From assembly GCF_001550155.1 (NCBI RefSeq), contig NZ_LRUF01000026.1:621441-685440 (forward strand): 64,000 bases of DNA. Direction: 5' to 3'. This DNA comes from Pseudoalteromonas arabiensis. GTDB taxonomy: Bacteria; Pseudomonadota; Gammaproteobacteria; Enterobacterales; Alteromonadaceae. Numbering within the stretch: position 1 is the stretch's first letter; each line of letters starts with the position of its first letter. This document shows, piece by piece, positions 1-8,933 of this stretch. The position numbers and the translations under genes are program-made. The notes under the pieces are model-generated. The model worked only from the letters and a program-made list of their open reading frames with translations. It ran no database searches and had not been told where the DNA came from.

Positions 1-1511
1 TCAGTAGCGTGTCTTGTATCACTTGCTGGGCACTCGCCTATTACAGAGATCTCACCAGTTGCTGACTCTTGTTCTAGTTTTACCTTAAAGCCCCATAATC
101 TATAAAGATGTTTTAATACTTCATCTTTAGATTTAGCAAGGGGGATACTGTTATGAGGCACGTAACGCAATGTGAGTGAGCGATCGCCTCTTATATCAAC
201 ATTATAAATTTGTATATTAGGCTCGTGATTACTTAGGTTGTATTGGGCTGAAAGCGTCTCTCTTACTTGGTGGTAACCTATTTCATCATGAATAGCTCCG
301 ACATTAAGCGTTGGTTCTTTTTCGTGATCGATAATGGTAAAGAGCTTAAAGTCACGAATAATTTTTGGTGATAAAAACTGGCTTATAAAGCTCTCGTCTT
401 TAAAGTTTTGCATTGCAAAGTGGAGTGTTTCCAGCCAATCACTGCCAGCATATTCTGGAAACCACTTTTTATCCTCCTCGGTCGGGTTTTCACAAATGCG
501 GCGAATATCAACCATCATGTTAAAACCAAGGGCATAAGGGTTAATCCCTGAATAATAATTACTGTTGTAGGGCGGTTGATACACTACATTGGTGTGGCTT
601 TGTAAGAACTCGAGCATAAAGGCATCAGTGAGCTTACCTTCATCATATAGGTGGTTCAAAATGGTGTAATGCCAAAATGTTGCCCAGCCTTCATTCATCA
701 CTTGGGTTTGTTTTTGAGGGTAAAAATATTGCGAAATTTTACGCACAATACGAATGATTTCGCGCTGCCATGATTCAAGCAGCGGGGCATTTTTTTCTAT
801 AAAATACAGGATGTTTTCTTGCGGCTCTTCTGGGAAGCGGCGTTCGCGTTTTTTAGATTCTTGCTGTGAGGTTGGAATGGTACGCCACAGTTCATTAACT
901 TGAGATTGCAAGTAATCTTCACGTTCTTGCTGGCGCTTTTGCTCTTCGTATAGCGAAATACGTTGTGGGCGTTTATAGCGGTCAACACCATAATTCATCA
1001 AGGCATGACATGAGTCGATGAGGTTTTCGACCTCGTTGATACCGTATTTCTCTTCGCACTTAGCAATATAATTTTTGGCAAATAATAAGTAATCAATAAT
1101 TGAACTGGCATCAGTCCAAGTTTTAAAAAGGTAATTGCCTTTAAAAAATGAGTTGTGACCATAGCAAGCATGGGCCATCACCAAAGCTTGCATTGGTAGC
1201 GTGTTTTCTTCCATTAAATAGGCAATACACGGGTCTGAGTTAATTACAATCTCATAAGCGAGGCCCATTTGCCCACGTTTATAGTTTTGTTCGGTTTGAA
1301 TGAACTTTTTACCATACGACCAGTGACTATAACCAATCGGCATACCCACACTCGAATAGGCATCCATCATCTGCTCAGCGGTTATTACCTCAATTTGATT
1401 CGGGTAAGTATCGAGCTTATAAATATTCGCTACCCGTTCAATCTCAGTTTGATATTCTGCTAATAAGTCAAATGTCCAATCAGGACCGTCGCTAATACGT
1501 TTATCGGCCAT
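1..1511 (-). CDS. ycgB: SpoVR family protein YcgB (C-terminus beyond window)
   Basis: An open frame runs without a stop from an ATG at 1511 to the left edge, giving 503 codons, so only a few residues are missing compared with the ~510-residue YcgB family. The start has a GAGG Shine-Dalgarno six bases upstream. The protein begins MADKRISDGPDWTFDLLAEY and carries the SpoVR-type stretches with MAHACYGHNSFFKGN and MNEGWATFWHYTILNHLYDEG. The family is named after a Bacillus spore-cortex gene, but in non-sporulating proteobacteria its biochemical role is unclear; it is repeatedly found with PrkA (YeaG) and YeaH, as here, with a gap of only 20 bp to yeaH. Probably third gene of a stress or starvation operon. 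Confidence 0.93.
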   Translation of the reverse strand, partial: MADKRISDGPDWTFDLLAEYQTEIERVANIYKLDTYPNQIEVITAEQMMDAYSSVGMPIGYSHWSYGKKFIQTEQNYKRGQMGLAYEIVINSDPCIAYLMEENTLPMQALVMAHACYGHNSFFKGNYLFKTWTDASSIIDYLLFAKNYIAKCEEKYGINEVENLIDSCHALMNYGVDRYKRPQRISLYEEQKRQQEREDYLQSQVNELWRTIPTSQQESKKRERRFPEEPQENILYFIEKNAPLLESWQREIIRIVRKISQYFYPQKQTQVMNEGWATFWHYTILNHLYDEGKLTDAFMLEFLQSHTNVVYQPPYNSNYYSGINPYALGFNMMVDIRRICENPTEEDKKWFPEYAGSDWLETLHFAMQNFKDESFISQFLSPKIIRDFKLFTIIDHEKEPTLNVGAIHDEIGYHQVRETLSAQYNLSNHEPNIQIYNVDIRGDRSLTLRYVPHNSIPLAKSKDEVLKHLYRLWGFKVKLEQESATGEISVIGECPASDTRHAT

Positions 1512-1531
1512 ACTTTACCTCACTCGCAAGG

Positions 1532-2818
1532 CTATGCGGCGCCTTGTTGCTGACGATTCTTTTTAAATAATTCACGGAAAATAGGGTAAATGTCCTCAAC
1601 GCCACGGATATGTTGCATTGCAAAATTGTCGTGGGTTTGCGCTATAGATTGATACTCACGCCATAAGCTTTGATGAGCACGGGCAGTAATTTCGATATAG
1701 GCGTAATAGCGCACCGCCTTTAACAGTTTATTACGTAAAATTTCGCCACAGTTTGGCGAGTCATCGGCCCAGTTGTCACCATCAGAGGCTTGTGCTGCGT
1801 ATATGTTCCACTCTTCAGGGTTATAACGCTCGGCGATGATTTCGTTCATCAGTTTCAATGCACTTGATACTATAGTGCCACCCGTTTCCTGAGAATAGAA
1901 AAACTCCTGTTCATCCACTTCTTTAGCTTGAGTGTGATGGCGAATATAGACGACTTCTATATTTTTGTAGCTACGGGTTAAAAATTGATAAAGCAAAATA
2001 TAAAAGCGTTTTGCCATGTCTTTGGTCACTTGATCCATCGAGCCTGACACATCCATTAAACAAAACATCACGGCTTTGCTTGTAGGGTGTGGTCGTTTTT
2101 CATAGTTACGAAAACGTAAGTCGTAATTATCAATAAAGGGCACTGCTCTAATACGACTTTGCAGCTCCTCGATTTGCCGTTCAAGTAAAGCAATGGCCGC
2201 CTTGTCTGGTTCTTCCTCTGCTTGTAGCAGTGCTAGTTGACCCTCAAGCTCAGCAAGGTGGCGCTTTTTGCCTGCGGTCATTGCTACTCTACGAGCAAGT
2301 GAACCCTGCAGTGAACGAACAATATCAATATTACTGGGCATGCCATCATTACAAAAACCAGCACGATGGGTTTTCATTTGTACGAGTTTATCGAACTGAT
2401 TTTGTTGTAGATTAGGCAACTCAAGATCTTCGAACAACAAGTCTAAGTATTCGTCTTTAGAAATAGAGAACACAAAGTCATCTTGCCCCTCACCGGAGTC
2501 ACTGGCTTCACCTTCACCACTGCCACCCCCTTGGCCGCCTCCCTGCGGGCGCTTGATTTTGTCGCCCGTAGAAAATTGGTCATTACCTGGGTGGATCTGT
2601 TCACGGTCGCCACCACGTCCTTGATGAAAAATAGGCTCACTAATATCACGTTGCGGAATAGAAATACTCTCGCCGCTGGTGGTATCGGTGACGCTGCGCT
2701 TATTAATGGCATCAGATACCGCTTCTTTAATCTGTTTTTTATAACGCCTGATGAACCGTTGACGATTCAAGGTACTTTTGTTTTTTCCATTCAGGCGTCG
2801 GTCAATAAAATGCGCCAT
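1532..2818 (-). CDS. yeaH: YeaH family protein (DUF444, von Willebrand A-like)
   Basis: 428 residues, close to the ~427 of E. coli YeaH. The N-terminus is basic (MAHFIDRRLNGKNKSTLNRQ) and is followed by a low-complexity Gly/Glu/Ser segment (about residues 90-112) that looks like a disordered linker. A coiled-coil-like Glu/Leu-rich stretch lies around 185-225. A MIDAS-like DVSGS motif at residues 256-260 marks a von Willebrand A-type metal-binding fold. The family accompanies PrkA-type AAA+ kinases, resembling other AAA+/VWA pairs, so a partner role for the YeaG ATPase is plausible but inferred. It lies 26 bp after yeaG and 20 bp before ycgB on the same strand, consistent with one transcript. 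Confidence 0.93.
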   Translation of the reverse strand: MAHFIDRRLNGKNKSTLNRQRFIRRYKKQIKEAVSDAINKRSVTDTTSGESISIPQRDISEPIFHQGRGGDREQIHPGNDQFSTGDKIKRPQGGGQGGGSGEGEASDSGEGQDDFVFSISKDEYLDLLFEDLELPNLQQNQFDKLVQMKTHRAGFCNDGMPSNIDIVRSLQGSLARRVAMTAGKKRHLAELEGQLALLQAEEEPDKAAIALLERQIEELQSRIRAVPFIDNYDLRFRNYEKRPHPTSKAVMFCLMDVSGSMDQVTKDMAKRFYILLYQFLTRSYKNIEVVYIRHHTQAKEVDEQEFFYSQETGGTIVSSALKLMNEIIAERYNPEEWNIYAAQASDGDNWADDSPNCGEILRNKLLKAVRYYAYIEITARAHQSLWREYQSIAQTHDNFAMQHIRGVEDIYPIFRELFKKNRQQQGAA

Positions 2819-2844
2819 AACAACCCCCTTAAAACAAACGTTTT

Positions 2845-4767
2845 TTACTGCGATTTTCTAACGCGTAAATACCATTCAGAAAGTAAACGTACTTGTTTTT
2901 GGGTATAGCCTTTCTCAACCATACGATTGACAAAGTCTTCGTGTTTTTTCTGATCTTCAGCCGAAGTTTTCGCATTGAAGGAAATAACCGGTAGGAGATC
3001 TTCAGTATTTGAGAACATTTTCTTCTCGATAACCGTGCGAAGTTTTTCGTAACTGGTCCAAAGTGGATTCTTGCCTTGGTTGTGTGCACGAGCACGCAGT
3101 ACGAAATTGACTATTTCATTACGGAAATCTTTCGGATTTGAAATACCCGCAGGTTTTTCAATTTTCTCAAGCTCTGCGTTCAGTGCCGCACGGTCAAATA
3201 ACTGGCCAGTATCAGGGTCACGGTATTCTTGATCTTGGATCCAGAAATCTGCATAAGTGACGTAGCGATCAAAGATGTTTTGCCCGTATTCAGAGTAAGA
3301 TTCTAAATAGGCTGTTTGTAGCTCTTTGCCAATAAACTCAACGTATTGTGGAATAAGGTAGCCTTTTAAGTGGCTTAAGTAACGTTCTTCAACATCGGCA
3401 GTAAATTGCTCACGCTCAATTTGCTGCTCAAGTACATAGAATAGATGCACAGGGTTTGCAGCCACTTCTGTGGTATCGAAGTTAAATACCCGCGATAGAA
3501 TCTTAAACGCAAAGCGGGTAGAAAGCCCTGTCATGCCCTCGTCAACACCGGCATAGTCACGGTACTCTTGATACGACTTAGCTTTCGGATCGGTGTCTTT
3601 TAAGCTTTCGCCGTCATATACCCGCATTTTTGAATAAATACTTGAGTTTTCAGGCTCTTTCATTCGCGAAAGCGTGGTAAATTGCGCCAGTGTTTTTAAT
3701 GTGCCTGGTGCGCATGGTGCATCATGTAGTTCACTGTTTTCAAGCAGTTTATTGTAAATTTTAACTTCTTCAGAAACACGTAAACAATAAGGTACTTTGA
3801 CGATGTAAACACGGTCAAGGAATGCTTCATTGTTTTTATTGTTTTTGAATGTTTGCCACTCAGACTCATTTGAGTGAGCTAAAATCATGCCGTTAAACGG
3901 CAGGGCACTAATACCTTCAGTCCCATTATAGTTACCTTCTTGGGTTGCAGTAAGTAGTGGGTGTAGCACCTTGATGGGTGCTTTAAACATTTCCACAAAC
4001 TCCATTAAACCTTGATTTGCTAAACAAAGCGCACCCGAGTAGGCATATGCATCGGGGTCATTTTGTGCAAAGTTTTCAAGTTGGCGAATATCGACTTTAC
4101 CAACGAGTGCTGAAATGTCCTGATTGTTTTCATCGCCAGGCTCTGTTTTAGCTATTGCGACTTGATTTAAAATTGATGGGTAGCGCTTAACCACTCTAAA
4201 TTGGCTAATGTCCCCGTTAAATTCACTTAAACGTTTTGCAGCCCATGGCGACATTACGGTTTTTAAATAACGTGGTTTAATTCCGTATTCTTTTTCTAAA
4301 AGCTCAGCGTCTTCATTTGGGTCAAATAATGCTAGAGGATGATCGTTAACAGGCGAGCCTTTAATTGAATAGATAGGTACTTGTTGCATCAAGTATTTAA
4401 GCTTTTCGGCGATTGATGATTTACCTCCACCCACCGGACCAAGTAGATAGAGAACTTGCTTGCACTCTTCTAAACCCTGAGCTGCGTGTTTTAAGTACGC
4501 AACGATTTGCTCAATTGCATCTTCCATCCCATAAAAATCGTGGAAGGCAGGGTAGCGTGCGACCACGCGATTTGAAAACAGCCTGCTTAAGCGGGCATCG
4601 GTTGATGTATCGATAATTTCAGGCTCACCGATAGCCATTAAAAGCCGCTCAGGCGCGCTGGCATAAGCTGATTTATCCTTCTTACAGATTTCGAGAAACT
4701 CCTCAATACTGTATTCTTCTTCTTGCGCTGCTTCGTATCGTGATTGGTAATGCTCAAAAATACTCAT
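2845..4767 (-). CDS. yeaG: PrkA family AAA+ serine protein kinase YeaG
   Basis: 640 residues, matching the ~644 of E. coli YeaG. The N-terminal two thirds is a PrkA AAA domain with Walker A GPVGGGKS at residues 110-117; the C-terminal part is the PrkA kinase-like domain. The family has reported serine kinase and AAA+ properties and in E. coli is linked to nitrogen and carbon starvation. A strong GGAGGT Shine-Dalgarno lies five bases before the ATG at 4767. It is the promoter-proximal gene of the yeaG-yeaH-ycgB cluster. The 239 bp upstream hold its promoter region and the sodB terminator; I could not assign a sigma factor with confidence. Confidence 0.95.
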   Translation of the reverse strand: MSIFEHYQSRYEAAQEEEYSIEEFLEICKKDKSAYASAPERLLMAIGEPEIIDTSTDARLSRLFSNRVVARYPAFHDFYGMEDAIEQIVAYLKHAAQGLEECKQVLYLLGPVGGGKSSIAEKLKYLMQQVPIYSIKGSPVNDHPLALFDPNEDAELLEKEYGIKPRYLKTVMSPWAAKRLSEFNGDISQFRVVKRYPSILNQVAIAKTEPGDENNQDISALVGKVDIRQLENFAQNDPDAYAYSGALCLANQGLMEFVEMFKAPIKVLHPLLTATQEGNYNGTEGISALPFNGMILAHSNESEWQTFKNNKNNEAFLDRVYIVKVPYCLRVSEEVKIYNKLLENSELHDAPCAPGTLKTLAQFTTLSRMKEPENSSIYSKMRVYDGESLKDTDPKAKSYQEYRDYAGVDEGMTGLSTRFAFKILSRVFNFDTTEVAANPVHLFYVLEQQIEREQFTADVEERYLSHLKGYLIPQYVEFIGKELQTAYLESYSEYGQNIFDRYVTYADFWIQDQEYRDPDTGQLFDRAALNAELEKIEKPAGISNPKDFRNEIVNFVLRARAHNQGKNPLWTSYEKLRTVIEKKMFSNTEDLLPVISFNAKTSAEDQKKHEDFVNRMVEKGYTQKQVRLLSEWYLRVRKSQ

Positions 4768-4957
4768 AGAGACCTCCGAAAACCCGCTAAAATGACGTGT
4801 AATTAGATTAAGAGAAAAGCAAAGGTTATTTAAAGCTTAGTCAGGATTTTGACTTTTTGCGCAAGAAAATTAAGAATTTAATTGAAAAAAGCTCATCTTG
4901 ATTAGGGTTTTTGAGTGAGGGCTTGGCTGCGGCTTAGGAAGGGCGTGCACTAGCAAT

Positions 4958-4984
4958 AAAAAAGACGCCGAAGCGCCTTTTTTT
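4958..4984 (-). terminator. Rho-independent terminator of sodB
   Basis: A short GC hairpin with a CGAA (TTCG on the minus strand) tetraloop is flanked by A6 on the left and T7 on the right, so it can end transcription on either strand. It lies 22 bp after the sodB stop codon. Confidence 0.85.
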
Positions 4985-5006
4985 GATTACTGTTTGTTAC
5001 AGAAGA

Positions 5007-5588
5007 TTAAGCGAAGTTAGCGTTCGCGAAGTCCCAGTTAACAAGTGCCCAGAAACCTTTTAAGTAATCTGGACGAACGTTACGGTAATCGATGTAATAA
5101 GCGTGTTCCCACAGATCCACAGTAAGGATTGGTGTTACACCTTCATCAGTTAACGGAGTTGCAGCATTTGATGTGTTTACGATATCAAGTGTGCCGTCAG
5201 CTAGTTTAACTAACCAAGTCCAGCTTGAACCAAAGTTGTTTACAGCTTTATCGTTTAATGCGTCTTTGAATGCTTCGAAAGAACCCCATTTAGCGTTGAT
5301 CGCATCAGCGATAGCGCCAGTAGGCTCACCACCACCGTTTGGAGATAGGCTGTTCCAGTAGAAAGTGTGGTTCCAGATTTGTGCAGCATTGTTAAATACA
5401 CCACCTTCTGAAGAACATACAATTTCTTCTAGAGATTTATTTTCGAATTCTGTGCCCGGGATCAGGCCATTTAGTTTCACAACATATGTGTTGTGGTGTT
5501 TACCGTGGTGAAACTCTAGCGTTTCTTTTGAAATATGTGGCTCTAATGCATCGATTGCGTATGGTAGTGACGGTAGTTCAAATGCCAT
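5007..5588 (-). CDS. sodB: Iron superoxide dismutase SodB
   Basis: 193 residues, the usual length of bacterial Fe-SOD. It dismutates superoxide to hydrogen peroxide and oxygen in the cytoplasm. The four metal ligands are visible: His27, His74 in AAQIWNHTFYW, Asp158 and His162 in DLWEHAYYIDY. The AAQxWNHTF and GGGEP signatures favour the iron over the manganese form. The start is preceded by a GGAGA Shine-Dalgarno. Single-gene unit with its own terminator; the 260 bp upstream shared with divergent grxD contain three stacked perfect dyads (reported separately). Confidence 0.97.
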   Translation of the reverse strand: MAFELPSLPYAIDALEPHISKETLEFHHGKHHNTYVVKLNGLIPGTEFENKSLEEIVCSSEGGVFNNAAQIWNHTFYWNSLSPNGGGEPTGAIADAINAKWGSFEAFKDALNDKAVNNFGSSWTWLVKLADGTLDIVNTSNAATPLTDEGVTPILTVDLWEHAYYIDYRNVRPDYLKGFWALVNWDFANANFA

Positions 5589-5661
5589 TTTTTATCTCCA
5601 TCTTCTTGGTTGATAGTCCACCTAGTTATAGGTAATAGCAAGCTAAACAGCGTACTCACCT

Positions 5662-5711
5662 ATACCAAGTGGTATTATAGTGTTACTATAATTGTTGAGT
5701 ATTTTACTCAA
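5662..5711. promoter_or_regulatory. Three abutting dyads between sodB and grxD
   Basis: Three perfect inverted repeats follow one another: 5662-5675 (ATACCA-AG-TGGTAT), 5676-5690 (TATAGT-GTT-ACTATA) and 5695-5711 (TTGAGTA-TTT-TACTCAA). They sit 74-123 bp upstream of the sodB start and about 140 bp from grxD. I do not recognise a known regulator; a cluster of operators is the likely reading, with chance AT-rich symmetry as the alternative. Confidence 0.4.
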
Positions 5712-5848
5712 GTTTTAGCAAACAGCAATGCTCTTGCTACGACTATTTAAAATTGTGGCTGTGTTTGCCATTCTAAGTAATATATCTGAGGCCACAGTGA
5801 ATCTTTTTCAAGGCCAAAGTAGTAAGCCAATGTATTTTGAGGTTGTAA

Positions 5849-6187
5849 ATGGAAACCATCGATAAAATTAAACAGCAAATTTCTGAAAACCCAATCCTTT
5901 TGTATATGAAAGGATCACCAAAATTACCTAACTGTGGTTTTTCTTCTCAAGCATCACAAGCACTAATGTCGTGTGGTGAACCATTTGCTTACGTTGACAT
6001 CTTACTAAACCCTGATATCCGTGCAGAGTTACCTGCATACGCTAACTGGCCAACCTTCCCACAGCTTTGGGTTGAAGGCGAGCTTATCGGTGGTTGTGAT
6101 ATTATTATTGAGATGTTTCAGCGTGGTGAATTACAACCACTGATTGCAGAAACTGCTGCAAAGTACAAAGAAGAAGACGCTGAATAA
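5849..6187 (+). CDS. grxD: Monothiol glutaredoxin Grx4 (GrxD)
   Basis: 112 residues with the diagnostic CGFS active site at residues 29-32 (PNCGFSSQ) and the glutathione-contacting Lys21. CGFS glutaredoxins bind [2Fe-2S] clusters with glutathione and pass them to Fe-S proteins, often with BolA partners. The length matches E. coli GrxD (~115). Its divergent position next to sodB is common in gammaproteobacteria and fits a shared iron/oxidative-stress theme. A TTGAGGTTG Shine-Dalgarno precedes the ATG. Confidence 0.97.
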   Translation: METIDKIKQQISENPILLYMKGSPKLPNCGFSSQASQALMSCGEPFAYVDILLNPDIRAELPAYANWPTFPQLWVEGELIGGCDIIIEMFQRGELQPLIAETAAKYKEEDAE

Positions 6188-6207
6188 TCGAATTTAGTGT
6201 AGGAAAG

Positions 6208-6229
6208 AGCCGCATTTGCGGCTTTTTTT
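6208..6229 (+). terminator. Rho-independent terminator of grxD
   Basis: AGCCGCA-TT-TGCGGCT stem followed by a T run, 20 bp after the grxD stop. It also faces the convergent histidine-kinase gene. Confidence 0.88.
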
Positions 6230-6241
6230 ATAGCAATTTTA

Positions 6242-7525
6242 TTAAGCAGGCAGCAAAACATGCACGCTCAAACCACCTTGCTCACGGTTGTGTAAGCTAA
6301 TTTGCCCGTGGTGTGCCTCTACTATTTCCCTGCAAAGTGCTAAACCTAGACCACTGCCTGTCGCTTTGGTTGAGTAAAAGGGAATAAGCGCATTGGCCAT
6401 TACGGCTTCACTCATGCCTTTGCCTTTATCACTCACTGTGATGTGGGTGCCGCTAGCTTCTTGTTGCACCGTTAAACTGACCTCTTCTGGGTTTGAGCCT
6501 GACTCATGGGCATTTTTTAACAGATTTATCAGCAGTTGTTCCAGGTGTGTATGATCGGCCTGAGTTGATACATCCTCATTAAGAGTCACATTGACCTGCC
6601 ACTGATTTTTTAATTGCTCAATTAAGTTAGTCCAATTTATTGTGATTAATTGCGGGGTGGGCAGTTTGGCAAATTTACCATAACCTTGTACAAATTCATT
6701 TAAGTGCTTGATACGATCTTCTATTGTTGTAAACACTCGTTTTAAACGTGGCTCATCAACTTCTTTTGTGAGTAGTTGGGCACTATGTAGCATGGATGAC
6801 ATAGGACCAAGCGAGTTATTAAGTTCATGGCTAATAATGCGGATGACCTTTTTCCACACTTCGACTTCTTGACGACTGAGCTCTCTCGTTAATTGCTTAA
6901 AGACAAGTAATTGGTGAAATTGGTTGTTTAGTAATAATCGGCCGGTAGCCATATGCCAAGTTTGTGATTCTTGATCTACTCTATCTAAAGTGAATAATCC
7001 ATCAATGCCTTTGTTGACGGCGCGTGTAAGCTGCTCAGAACAGTGCGTAAGCAAGCTTTTGAGTGTTAATCCTTCAAGTGCTGATTTTTTTTCAAATAGG
7101 CTGCGTGCGCTGTGGTTGCTGTATACAATAAAGTCTTGGTCGTTTACCAGCAGTACCGCTTGCGGCGAGCTTTGTAATACTTTATCGAGCATTAATTCGC
7201 GTTGGTAAATCCATTGTTTTTCTTGGCGAAGTTGTTTGGCGGTTTGATTATAAAGGTGGCATAAATGACCCAATTCGTCCTTGCCGTTATATGCAAGTAA
7301 TGAAGCAAGTTCGCCATCTTTAAAATTCAGCAAGCCAGTTTCAAGGGCGGCCATGCCATTGACTAATGGCGCACTTAACTTATAAGCAAGAAAGCCAGAT
7401 ATAAAAGCACAAAGTAAAGAAGCGAGTACTATATTTGCCCAAGGTATAGCCAAAAAGTAGCTAGTGGCCAGTAGCGGCAGAATTGCTGCCATAATGCATA
7501 AAGCAATAATTTTATAGCGAAGCAT
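6242..7525 (-). CDS. Membrane sensor histidine kinase (NtrY/NtrB-like) of efflux module
   Basis: 427 residues. Two hydrophobic helices lie at about residues 5-25 and 29-50 with almost no loop between them, followed by a HAMP-like linker, a PAS-like domain (about 110-220, with SPQAVLLVNDQDFIVYSNHS) and a kinase core. The phospho-acceptor is His233 in ISHELNNSLGP; the N, G1 (VSDKGKGMSE) and G2 (GSGLGLALC) ATP-binding boxes follow. HELNN-type H-boxes are typical of kinases that partner sigma-54 regulators. Its ATG overlaps the stop of the regulator gene (TAATG), so the pair is translationally coupled. With no periplasmic sensor domain it probably senses events in or at the membrane (inference). 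Confidence 0.9.
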   Translation of the reverse strand: MLRYKIIALCIMAAILPLLATSYFLAIPWANIVLASLLCAFISGFLAYKLSAPLVNGMAALETGLLNFKDGELASLLAYNGKDELGHLCHLYNQTAKQLRQEKQWIYQRELMLDKVLQSSPQAVLLVNDQDFIVYSNHSARSLFEKKSALEGLTLKSLLTHCSEQLTRAVNKGIDGLFTLDRVDQESQTWHMATGRLLLNNQFHQLLVFKQLTRELSRQEVEVWKKVIRIISHELNNSLGPMSSMLHSAQLLTKEVDEPRLKRVFTTIEDRIKHLNEFVQGYGKFAKLPTPQLITINWTNLIEQLKNQWQVNVTLNEDVSTQADHTHLEQLLINLLKNAHESGSNPEEVSLTVQQEASGTHITVSDKGKGMSEAVMANALIPFYSTKATGSGLGLALCREIVEAHHGQISLHNREQGGLSVHVLLPA

Positions 7526-8853
7526 TAATATTCTATCTTAAATTTATCAAGTCTACGGTATAGAGCTTGTCTGCTAAGACCAAAATGGCGTGCTACCTTA
7601 GCAATTACACCTTGGTATTCTCGCATCGCTAGTTCAATGTCTTGTTTTGTTGGCTCCGTTTTGCTCTTCAGTGTATTTTCTTTTTCAACTTGTAAGCCAA
7701 AATCGGCAAGTTCAATGGTGCCCGTGGGTTTCAATACCGCTGCGCGCTTACAAGCATTTTCAAGTTCACGCACATTACCAGGCCAATTATGGGCGAGGAG
7801 GGCTTTTTCAGTGCTAAGTGACAGTGTGCGCTCAGGTAAAAAGTGTGCAACTAAGGCTAAAATGTCATCTGGGCGATGAGCTAAGCGTGGTAAATTTAAC
7901 TCAATCACATTTAAGCGGTAGTAGAGGTCTTCACGAAATTGACCTGTTTTAATTGCGTGGCTTAAATCTTCATTGGTTGCTGAAATAACTCTAACATTCA
8001 CTTTACGGGTTTGCGTTGAACCTAAACGTTCAAATTCGCCGGTTTGTAAAATGCGTAATAGTTTCATTTGCCCTGATAGCGGCAAGTTACCAATTTCGTC
8101 TAAAAATAAGGTGCCACCATCGGCCGCTTCAAAACGACCAATACGTTGTTTAGTAATGCCGGTATACGCGCCCGCTTCTGCACCAAATAGCTCAGCCTCT
8201 ATAAGTTCGCTTGGTAGGGCTCCTGCATTCACAGTGATAAAAGGTTTATCAGCCAATAATGAATTTGCTTGAATTATTTGTGCAATCCGCTCTTTACCAC
8301 TGCCGTTAGGGCCTGTGATCAAAACCGAAATATCCGACTTAGCAACCTGAATGGCAAGGTTGACGATATGCTCCATGGCCGTACTTTTATAAACTAGGCC
8401 AACTAAATTGGCATTATGTACAGATGCTTCACGTTCTTGCTGGTGGCGGGCAAAGGTTTCGTTTTGTTGTTTTGCCTTACCCAGTTCTATCAGATTATTT
8501 ACACAGGTAAGCAGCTTTATATCGTCCCATGGTTTTGGTAAATAATCAGCAGCGCCTGCTTTGACGAGTTCAACGGCCGTGGAAAGCTCTGTCCAAGCGG
8601 TGATTAAAATGATCGGTAAATGAGGGTTAATCTCTCGTAAGGCATAAAAGAGTTCTTTGCCTTCTTCGCCTGAGGTTGTGTCGGCGGTAAAGTTCATGTC
8701 TTGAATAACAAGTGCAATACGCTGGTACTGTACAGCCTGAGTTGCCTCAAAAGGGTTGCTTGCTGTAACAACCTCAAAGTTATGAATTTCGAGTAATAAT
8801 GACAACGCATCTAAGATAGCAGGGTTGTCATCAACGATAAGTATTTTTTCCAT
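7525..8853 (-). CDS. Sigma-54-dependent NtrC-family response regulator
   Basis: 442 residues with three domains: a receiver (about 1-120, phospho-Asp52), an AAA+ domain (about 150-380, Walker A GPNGSGKE at 181-188, sensor ISATNEDL) and a Fis-type helix-turn-helix ending the protein (SRQALYRRLDKF). Such proteins remodel sigma-54 RNA polymerase holoenzyme using ATP. The sigma-54-contacting loop, normally GAFTGA, reads GAYTGI (228-233). It lies 80 bp downstream of the last permease gene and overlaps the kinase gene. The likely target is the export operon at 8934-13537, which has a sigma-54-like promoter and paired dyads upstream. Confidence 0.93.
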   Translation of the reverse strand: MEKILIVDDNPAILDALSLLLEIHNFEVVTASNPFEATQAVQYQRIALVIQDMNFTADTTSGEEGKELFYALREINPHLPIILITAWTELSTAVELVKAGAADYLPKPWDDIKLLTCVNNLIELGKAKQQNETFARHQQEREASVHNANLVGLVYKSTAMEHIVNLAIQVAKSDISVLITGPNGSGKERIAQIIQANSLLADKPFITVNAGALPSELIEAELFGAEAGAYTGITKQRIGRFEAADGGTLFLDEIGNLPLSGQMKLLRILQTGEFERLGSTQTRKVNVRVISATNEDLSHAIKTGQFREDLYYRLNVIELNLPRLAHRPDDILALVAHFLPERTLSLSTEKALLAHNWPGNVRELENACKRAAVLKPTGTIELADFGLQVEKENTLKSKTEPTKQDIELAMREYQGVIAKVARHFGLSRQALYRRLDKFKIEY

Positions 8854-8893
8854 ATTGTTGTTTTAGTTATTTTCCTAATCAGGTGCAAGGTAA

Positions 8894-8921
8894 ATGCTAC
8901 ACTGTTAATCCAGTGTAGCAT
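8894..8921 (-). terminator. Perfect 11-bp hairpin between permease and regulator genes
   Basis: ATGCTACACTG and CAGTGTAGCAT are separated by six bases. On the minus strand the hairpin lies just after the last permease gene and about 40 bp before the regulator gene. Only a weak TTTACC follows, so it may be a partial terminator, an RNA-stability element, or a processing site that sets the exporter-to-regulator ratio. Confidence 0.5.
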
Positions 8922-8933
8922 AGGTTGGGAGAA

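Noticed and set aside
2483..2908. 141-codon plus-strand frame antisense to yeaH
   Set aside because: Mirrors the Gly/Glu-rich linker of yeaH; no start signal or recognisable domain.
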